Both the position numbers and the translations under genes were made by a program. From the NCBI RefSeq assembly GCF_001866665.1, contig NZ_MLYO01000011.1:124001-188000 (forward strand): a DNA stretch of 64,000 bases, given 5' to 3'. Position 1 is the stretch's first letter; each line of letters begins with the position of its first letter. This document shows positions 57,353 to 64,000 of this stretch, in pieces. The DNA comes from Streptomyces monashensis (GTDB taxonomy: Bacteria; Actinomycetota; Actinomycetes; Streptomycetales; Streptomycetaceae). Under the pieces are notes generated by a model. That model did no database searches. It had not been told where the DNA came from and saw nothing but the letters and a program-made list of their open reading frames with translations.

Positions 57353-58009
57353 TTGCACCGCCGCCGTCGCACCGCGCTCGTCCTCACCGCCGCGATCGCC
57401 GCCGCGGCACCCCTGCTGACCGCCTGCGGAAGCGATGCGCACCCGGGCGCCGCCGCCGTCGTCGGCGGACAGCGGATCACCGTCTCCCAGCTGGAGAACC
57501 GGGTCGACGAGGTCCGCAGGGCACAGCGGGCCGCGGTGCCGGACGAGGCGCAGTACCAGCAGGTCCTCGCCTCCACCAGCAGCCTCACCCGCGACACCCT
57601 GCACAACATGGTCCTCGACCAGGTGCTGCACCGCGCCGCCCAGGACCAGGGCATCTCGGTGACCCGTCACCAGGTCGAGCAGATGCGTACGAACCTGGAG
57701 CAGCAGGCGGGCGGCGCCACGGCGCTGGAGACGGCCTGGCTCCAGAAGTACGGCATCGCCCCGGCCCGCCTCGACGACAACCTCCGGCTCCAGCTGGAGG
57801 CGCAGCAGCTGGCCAAGCAGCTGGGCACCGACACCAGCCAGCCCGCCTTCTGGAAGGCGCTGTCCAAGGCGTCCCAGGAACTGCGCATCGATCTCAATCC
57901 GCGCTACGGCACCTGGGACGTGCAGAAGAGCAGCCGGGTGGACGCCAGGACGCCCTGGGTGCGGGAGGTCACGACGAGCGCCGGGGGCGGGGAGCCGGTG
58001 ACGGCGTAG
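57353..58009 (+). CDS. SurA N-terminal-domain lipoprotein
   Basis: 218 residues. TTG 57353 was chosen: GGAGG lies 6-10 bases upstream and the N-terminus then reads HRRRRTALVLTAAI with a lipobox (LLTAC). The mature part AAVVGGQRITVSQLENRVDEV ... SLTRDTLHNMVLDQVLHRAAQDQGISVTRHQVEQ matches the SurA/PrsA-type chaperone N-domain. No peptidyl-prolyl isomerase domain was seen. It lies just upstream of mazG. Predicted role: help fold secreted proteins. Confidence 0.88.
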   Translation: MHRRRRTALVLTAAIAAAAPLLTACGSDAHPGAAAVVGGQRITVSQLENRVDEVRRAQRAAVPDEAQYQQVLASTSSLTRDTLHNMVLDQVLHRAAQDQGISVTRHQVEQMRTNLEQQAGGATALETAWLQKYGIAPARLDDNLRLQLEAQQLAKQLGTDTSQPAFWKALSKASQELRIDLNPRYGTWDVQKSSRVDARTPWVREVTTSAGGGEPVTA

Positions 58010-58128
58010 TACGGGCCCGCGGACCCACCGTCCACAGGCGTCGGCGTGTCGGGCATACGATCACACGACTCTCCTCAGCCTGTGGATAACCGAATCCGCT
58101 CGTCGGCGCCGTGGGTTACGTTCGGATC

Positions 58129-59127
58129 GTGAACGCATCCAGCTCCGACCTCGCCCCCATGGCCGGCCCCGGCCGCATCGTCCTGCTCACCACCAGCCAC
58201 CGCGTCGCTCCCGGCCTGCTGTCCTGGCCCGCCTGGCAGGCCCTGCGCGCGGCCGACGCCGTGCTGTGCGCGGACGGCGCGCATCCGCAGCTGCCGTATC
58301 TGCGCGAGGCCGGGATAGCGGTGGCGCAGGCGTCCCCCGCCGCGCAGGAGCTGGTCGACGCGTGCGCCGGCGGGCGGACGGTGGTGGTCGTGGCCACCGG
58401 CGAGGGCGAGCCCGCGCTCACCGACGGCCTGGCCCGGCTGGCCGGCTCCGGCCGCGTCGCCATGCCGGAGCTGGAGCTGCTGCCCGCCTCCTACGACCTG
58501 CCCGGCGCCCGCCTGCTGGACCTCGTGCAGGTCATGGACCGGATCCGCGTCGAATGCCCCTGGTCCTCCCGGCAGACCCACGAGGGCCTCGCCAAGTACG
58601 GCATCGAGGAGGCGTACGAACTGGTCGAGGCGATCGAGGCCGGCGACCGCGAGGAGCTGCGCGAGGAGCTGGGCGACGTCCTCCTCCAGGTCGTCTTCCA
58701 CTCCCGGATCGCCGAGGAGCACCCGGACGCGCCGTTCTCCGTCGACGACGTGGCCGGCGGCATCGTCGCCAAGCTCGTCCACCGCCACCCGCACGTCTTC
58801 GGCGACGAGAAGGCCGAGACTCCGGAGGACGTCAAGGAGCACTGGCTGCGCACCAAGGCCGAGGAGAAGCGGCGCACCTCGGTCACGGAGGGCGTCCCGC
58901 TCGGCCAGCCCGGCCTGGCCCTCGCCGCCAAGCTCGCCTCCCGCGCCCGTACGGCGGGCCTGGACGTCCCCCTCCCGCGCGGCGAGGGCGTCGGTTACGA
59001 GCTGCTGGCCCTGGCGGTCCGCGCCGAGGCGGCCGGCGTCGACCCGGAGGCGGCCCTGCGCGCGGTGGCGCGGGTGTACCGGGACGCGATACGCCAGGCG
59101 GAAGGCACGGCACCGGAGCAGGGGTGA
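58129..59127 (+). CDS. mazG: nucleoside triphosphate pyrophosphohydrolase
   Basis: 332 residues. The MazG core covers ~140-240: CPWSSRQTHEGL, EEAYELVEAIE (EExxE) and EELGDVLLQVVFHSRIA (ExxD), the Mg-binding helices that hydrolyse NTPs to NMP and PPi. The N-terminal ~130 residues resemble a truncated tetrapyrrole-methylase-like domain found in other actinobacterial MazG proteins. TACGTT (58117-58122) ends 6 bases before GTG 58129, so the message is probably leaderless. Confidence 0.93.
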   Translation: MNASSSDLAPMAGPGRIVLLTTSHRVAPGLLSWPAWQALRAADAVLCADGAHPQLPYLREAGIAVAQASPAAQELVDACAGGRTVVVVATGEGEPALTDGLARLAGSGRVAMPELELLPASYDLPGARLLDLVQVMDRIRVECPWSSRQTHEGLAKYGIEEAYELVEAIEAGDREELREELGDVLLQVVFHSRIAEEHPDAPFSVDDVAGGIVAKLVHRHPHVFGDEKAETPEDVKEHWLRTKAEEKRRTSVTEGVPLGQPGLALAAKLASRARTAGLDVPLPRGEGVGYELLALAVRAEAAGVDPEAALRAVARVYRDAIRQAEGTAPEQG

Positions 59128-59153
59128 CGGGCGGGTCCGGATACCGTCGAGGG

Positions 59154-60515
59154 GTGACCGACCAGCACCACCCCCCGACCGCCCCCGGCAGCCCGGGCAC
59201 CCCGGCCGACTCCGCCGCGACCTGCGCCCCGGGACCCGTTCCCGAGCTGTTCTCCTGGGAGTTCGCCACCGACCCGTACCCGGCGTACGCCTGGCTGCGG
59301 GAGCACGCCCCCGTGCACCGGACGCGGTTGCCCAGCGGGGTCGAGGCGTGGTTGGTCACGCGGTACGCCGATGCCCGGCAGGCCCTCGCCGACCAGCGGC
59401 TGAGCAAGAACCCGGCACATCACGACGAGCCCGCGCACGCCAAGGGCAAGACCGGTATCCCCGGCGAGCGCAAGGCCGAGCTGATGACACATCTGCTGAA
59501 CATCGACCCGCCGGACCACACCCGGCTGCGCCGGCTGGTCAGCAAGGCCTTCACACCCCGCCGTGTCGCCGAGTTCGCGCACCGGGTGCAGGAGCTGACC
59601 GACCACCTCATCGACCGGTTCGCGGAAAGGGGGTCCGCCGACCTCATCCACGAGTTCGCCTTCCCCCTGCCCATCTACGCCATCTGCGACATGCTCGGCG
59701 TCCCGCGCGAGGACCAGGACGACTTCCGGGACTGGGCGGGCATGATGATCCGGCACGGCGGCGGGCCGAGGGGCGGGGTCGCGCGTTCCGTCAAGAAGAT
59801 GCGCGGCTACCTCGCCGAGCTGATCCACAAGAAGCGCGAGGCGCTGCCCGCCGAGCCCGTGCCCGGTGAGGACCTGATCTCCGGCCTCATCCGCGCCTCC
59901 GACCACGGCGAGCACCTCACCGAGAACGAGGCCGCCGCCATGGCCTTCATCCTCCTGTTCGCCGGTTTCGAGACCACGGTGAACCTGATCGGCAACGGCA
60001 CCTACGCCCTGCTCACCCACCCCGAGCAGCGCCGGCGCCTCCAGGACTCCCTGGCGCGCGGGGAGCGGGACCTGCTGGAGACCGGTATCGAGGAACTGCT
60101 GCGCTACGACGGCCCGGTGGAGCTGGCCACCTGGCGGTTCGCCACCGAGCCGCTCGTCATCGGCGGGCAGGACATCGCGCCCGGCGACCCGGTGCTCGTG
60201 GTGCTCGCGGCGGCCGACCGGGACCCGGAGCGGTTCGCCGCGCCGGATGTGCTGGACCTCTCCCGCCGGGACAACCAGCACCTCGGCTACGGCCACGGCA
60301 TCCACTACTGCCTCGGCGCTCCGCTCGCCCGCCTGGAGGGCCAGAGCGCGCTCGCCACGCTGTTCACCCGGCTGCCCGACCTGCGGCTCGCCGCCGATCC
60401 GGCCGATCTGCGCTGGCGCGGCGGGCTGATCATGCGGGGGCTGCGCACCCTGCCGGTGGAGTTCACCCCGGCCCCCGCGGGCGGCGGAACCGCGGCTGTC
60501 GCAGAAGCGTCGTAG
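59154..60515 (+). CDS. cytochrome P450 (CYP107-like)
   Basis: 453 residues. I helix LLFAGFETTVNLIG (A-G-x-E-T), K helix EELLRYDGP (ExxR), heme loop GYGHGIHYCLGAPLARLE with the Cys ligand; all canonical, unlike the P450 at 36334. GTG 59154 was chosen because TACCGT at 59142-59147 ends 6 bases upstream (leaderless); an in-frame GTG at 59124 overlapping the mazG stop is possible. Redox partner genes are not adjacent. Substrate unknown. Confidence 0.92.
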   Translation: MTDQHHPPTAPGSPGTPADSAATCAPGPVPELFSWEFATDPYPAYAWLREHAPVHRTRLPSGVEAWLVTRYADARQALADQRLSKNPAHHDEPAHAKGKTGIPGERKAELMTHLLNIDPPDHTRLRRLVSKAFTPRRVAEFAHRVQELTDHLIDRFAERGSADLIHEFAFPLPIYAICDMLGVPREDQDDFRDWAGMMIRHGGGPRGGVARSVKKMRGYLAELIHKKREALPAEPVPGEDLISGLIRASDHGEHLTENEAAAMAFILLFAGFETTVNLIGNGTYALLTHPEQRRRLQDSLARGERDLLETGIEELLRYDGPVELATWRFATEPLVIGGQDIAPGDPVLVVLAAADRDPERFAAPDVLDLSRRDNQHLGYGHGIHYCLGAPLARLEGQSALATLFTRLPDLRLAADPADLRWRGGLIMRGLRTLPVEFTPAPAGGGTAAVAEAS

Positions 60516-60576
60516 GGGTGGGCGAAACCGGCGTAACGGCCTTGTGGAGAGCGGATCATGACAGGGGTTCAACTCT

Positions 60577-60622
60577 GTGATCTTCACGTGATCTGCGCGG
60601 CATTAACTTGTGACAAGTGATC
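60577..60622. promoter_or_regulatory. repeated GTGATC(T) motifs and a palindrome upstream of rpfB
   Basis: GTGATCT occurs at 60577-60583 and 60588-60594 (11 bp apart, about one helical turn), with GTGATC again at 60617-60622. ACTTG-TGA-CAAGT (60606-60618) is a perfect inverted repeat. The 192-base gap before rpfB is A/T-richer than usual here and carries no riboswitch. Which factor binds is unknown. Confidence 0.5.
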
Positions 60623-60707
60623 GAGTGCCGATACGTTCACCCATCAGCGTGGCGACCGGCACCGTCCACCGCCGCGCCGGTCCTGCTGTCGCACGAAAGG
60701 TTTCCGC

Positions 60708-61796
60708 ATGCTCACCGGGAACGGTCGTCACCGTCGCCCCCGTCAGGCTCCGGCCCTCCTCGTCGCGGCCGGCGTGACCGGCTCCGCCATCGCCCTCCCG
60801 CTGCTCGGCGCCGCGAGCGCCCACGCGGCCGACGGCACCACCTGGGACAAGGTCGCCGAGTGCGAGAGCGGCGGCTCCTGGAGCCAGAACAGCGGCAACG
60901 GGTACTACGGCGGTCTCCAGATATCGCAGGACGACTGGGACAAGTACGGCGGCACGCAGTACGCCGACAGCGCCGACCAGGCCAGCCGCAACCAGCAGAT
61001 CGCCGTCGCCGAGAAGATCCTCGCCGACCAGGGCACCAAGCCGTGGACCATGTGCGCGCTGACCGCCGGGCTGACGTCCAACTCGGGCTCGGTCGACGTC
61101 GACACGGGTGTCGGGAACTCCGGGAACGGCAAGGCTGCGGGTGGTGACTCCACGGCAGCCGGCAACTCCGACTCGTCCGGCCTGTCGGATTCATCCGGAT
61201 CCGGTGCGGGCTCCGGCACCGGTTCGGGCTCCCCCTCCGGCTCGAAGTCCGGCTCCGGCTCGGACTCCTCCTCGGCTCCCGGCGCCACGCCCGGCCCGAG
61301 CACGGGCGAGGGCGGCGGCGCGGGCAAGGCGCCGGGTGCGTCGCACGGTTCCAGCTCCCCCAAGTCCGACAAGACCGACAAAGCTGGTACGTCCGACTCT
61401 GGCTCCACCGGTGGCGGGAACTCGCAGGGCGGCGACAGCTCTCCCAGCGCCACCCCCGGAACCGATGAGTCGGACAATTACGGACAGGGCGCCGGCTCCT
61501 GGAGTCTCGTCGACACGGGGGCGCTCAGCAGTGGCGGACGTCACCGCGGCGGAAGTGCGGACGAAAAGGTGACAAACGGTCAGGGTGCCGCGTCCCCGGG
61601 TCGCCACGCGGGCCACCCGACGGACACCTACACGGTCCGCGAGGGCGACACGCTCGCCTCCATCGCCGACTCGCTCGGCGTCGACGGCGGATGGCGTGCG
61701 CTCTACGACGGCAACAAGAAGGTGATAGGGGCCGACCCGAACCAGATCACCGCCGGTCAGACCCTGGAAGTCGGTCACGAAACGGACGCGGAGTAG
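60708..61796 (+). CDS. rpfB: resuscitation-promoting factor with LysM
   Basis: 362 residues. Signal peptide with cleavage after AHA (~40). The Rpf lytic transglycosylase domain covers ~44-120, with the catalytic Glu in ECESGGSW (E53) and GNGYYGGLQI. Residues ~130-300 are Gly/Ser-rich and likely unstructured. A LysM domain at ~308-356 (TYTVREGDTLASIADSLG) binds peptidoglycan. Secreted muralytic enzyme for germination and growth restart. It precedes a shorter paralogue; the symbol follows the Streptomyces naming for the gene before rpfA. Confidence 0.9.
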   Translation: MLTGNGRHRRPRQAPALLVAAGVTGSAIALPLLGAASAHAADGTTWDKVAECESGGSWSQNSGNGYYGGLQISQDDWDKYGGTQYADSADQASRNQQIAVAEKILADQGTKPWTMCALTAGLTSNSGSVDVDTGVGNSGNGKAAGGDSTAAGNSDSSGLSDSSGSGAGSGTGSGSPSGSKSGSGSDSSSAPGATPGPSTGEGGGAGKAPGASHGSSSPKSDKTDKAGTSDSGSTGGGNSQGGDSSPSATPGTDESDNYGQGAGSWSLVDTGALSSGGRHRGGSADEKVTNGQGAASPGRHAGHPTDTYTVREGDTLASIADSLGVDGGWRALYDGNKKVIGADPNQITAGQTLEVGHETDAE

Positions 61797-61941
61797 GGCG
61801 AGTTGACGCCCCGCTTGATCGCTAATGTCCGTTTTGGCGAAAGTGTGGGATGAGTCTCAGAAGCCCTGATCGTCTTTGAAATTCCGTCGATCGCCTGTCT
61901 ACGGTCAGGACCGCTCGTCACCACGAGCCCCGGCTGCCGCA

Positions 61942-62139
61942 ACGCCGAATCCTGCCAGCGGCCGTCCGGGAACAGTCGTCGCGTCAAGCGCCGTAGGCAG
62001 GAGCGGGGGACCCAAGGTAGGTGCTGGAACCGGCAGTTGACGCCGGAACCGGCTTGGGGTGGAGCCGCAGGCCCGTGAAAGCGGGCGTGCGGCCGGGCAA
62101 CTCAACCGGCCCGAACCCGACAGCTCACCTCGCAGGCGT
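61942..62139 (+). ncRNA. c-di-AMP (ydaO/yuaA-type) riboswitch upstream of rpfA
   Basis: The RNA keeps the ydaO hallmarks in order: ACGCCGAATCCTG at the 5' side, GGGGGACCCA near 62006, then TTGGGGTG, and at the 3' end CCGAACCCGACAGCT followed by ACCTCG-AGGCGT. ACGCC (61942-61946) pairs with GGCGT (62135-62139) as the closing stem. The class binds cyclic di-AMP and is known to control Rpf and other wall hydrolase genes in actinobacteria. It ends 4 bases before the GAGGGG ribosome site of rpfA, and a terminator-like or ribosome-site-masking fold would turn expression off. Confidence 0.9.
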
Positions 62140-62145
62140 CGGTGA

Positions 62146-62877
<732 letters not shown>

Positions 62878-62966
62878 CATCCGGCTCCGGCCGGACGCAC
62901 AGCGCCCTCACGTCCCCGCCCCCCACACCGAGGACCCCGTGAGGGTCACCCCCGTCCCCACGGGCT

Positions 62967-63008
62967 CCCCGTCCCGGCGCGTGTTCCCCCGTACGCGCCG
63001 GGGCGGGG
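62967..63008 (+). terminator. terminator between rpfA and eno
   Basis: Sixteen-base arms (62967-62982 with 62993-63008), one G-T wobble, ten-base loop, followed by CTTTCTGTTT. It lies 90 bases after the rpfA stop. The rest of 62878-63219 holds the eno promoter region, where TAGGCT at 63143-63148 is a possible -10. Confidence 0.9.
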
Positions 63009-63171
63009 CTTTCTGTTTCCCCGCATTTCAGTCGGGCCTCATCGACACCCCCCTTTGTTCCGAGGGTGAACAATGGGTACCGTCTGCGTGTCCCACCGCG
63101 TCCACGGGGCGGTCGGTCGCGGGCCGATCCCCCGGAGACGGTTAGGCTCTAGTCGCACGGCGCCGCCGTAA

Positions 63172-64000
<829 letters not shown>

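Noticed and set aside
60515..60707. A second ydaO-type riboswitch before rpfB
   Set aside because: The gap is under 200 bases and lacks the GGGGGACCCA and CCGAACCCGACAGCT blocks seen before rpfA.

Overview
The window is a stretch of high-GC actinobacterial chromosome, almost certainly from a Streptomyces. The evidence is strongly G/C-ending codon use, frequent GTG and TTG starts, a conservon (histidine-kinase-like, roadblock, DUF742 and GTPase genes), the galTEK operon beside an SSS symporter, the glmU-prs-rplY-pth run, and an mfd ... mazG-P450-rpfB-rpfA-eno order known from Streptomyces chromosomes. No transposase, integrase or CRISPR array was seen. Most of the window reads as core chromosome. 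The two accessory-looking patches are a toxin/immunity-domain cluster (27.7-32.9 kb) and a lower-GC DNA-binding/endonuclease-like gene beside a tRNA (25.3-26.2 kb).

Layout. 0-6.3 kb: the end of an ABC-F ATPase, two tandem paralogous membrane-anchored beta-propeller proteins, and an atypical LuxR-type regulator lacking the phospho-acceptor Asp. 6.4-11.8 kb: an SSS symporter with a small membrane protein, divergent from galT-galE-galK. 11.9-17.4 kb: a small overlapping gene pair, a GNAT, a NarL/LuxR regulator convergent with a MarR gene, tam, a VOC protein, and an acyl-CoA desaturase-TetR operon. 17.7-25.1 kb: ppc, then on the minus strand glmU, prs, rplY (Ctc/L25), pth and a small membrane protein. 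25.3-26.2 kb: tRNA-Gln(TTG) and a two-HTH protein with a LAGLIDADG-like C-terminus. 26.4-34.1 kb: an orphan histidine kinase, the polymorphic-toxin-like cluster and a DivIVA-like coiled-coil protein.

34.1-40.3 kb: a minus-strand conservon, cvnA-B-C-D, followed by a P450 lacking the K-helix ExxR motif, a second canonical P450 and a crotonase-fold gene. 40.5-44.4 kb: an ActP-type symporter with its DUF485 partner and a DHA2-type MFS exporter. 44.9-52.2 kb: a MacB/FtsX-type ABC transporter and mfd. 52.4-56.3 kb: an HNH-nuclease lipoprotein, a GNAT, and a small membrane protein overlapping a soluble Ser/Thr kinase with TPR-like repeats. 56.4-64 kb: a secreted DUF1906 glycosidase-like protein, a SurA-like lipoprotein, mazG, a P450, two resuscitation-promoting factors (only the second behind a c-di-AMP ydaO-type riboswitch), and the start of eno.

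The most unusual system is the divergent four-gene cluster at 27,739-32,932. It combines SUKH-3, a YwqJ-type deaminase, a WHH-nuclease-like/SUKH-1 fusion, and a 924-residue protein joining an Imm35-like domain, a ~500-residue Pro/Ala/Gly-rich region, a nucleic-acid-deaminase-like domain and a SUKH-4 domain. Putative toxin and immunity folds therefore lie on single polypeptides without visible secretion signals. Family assignments come from reading the sequence and recalled motifs; no database search was run.
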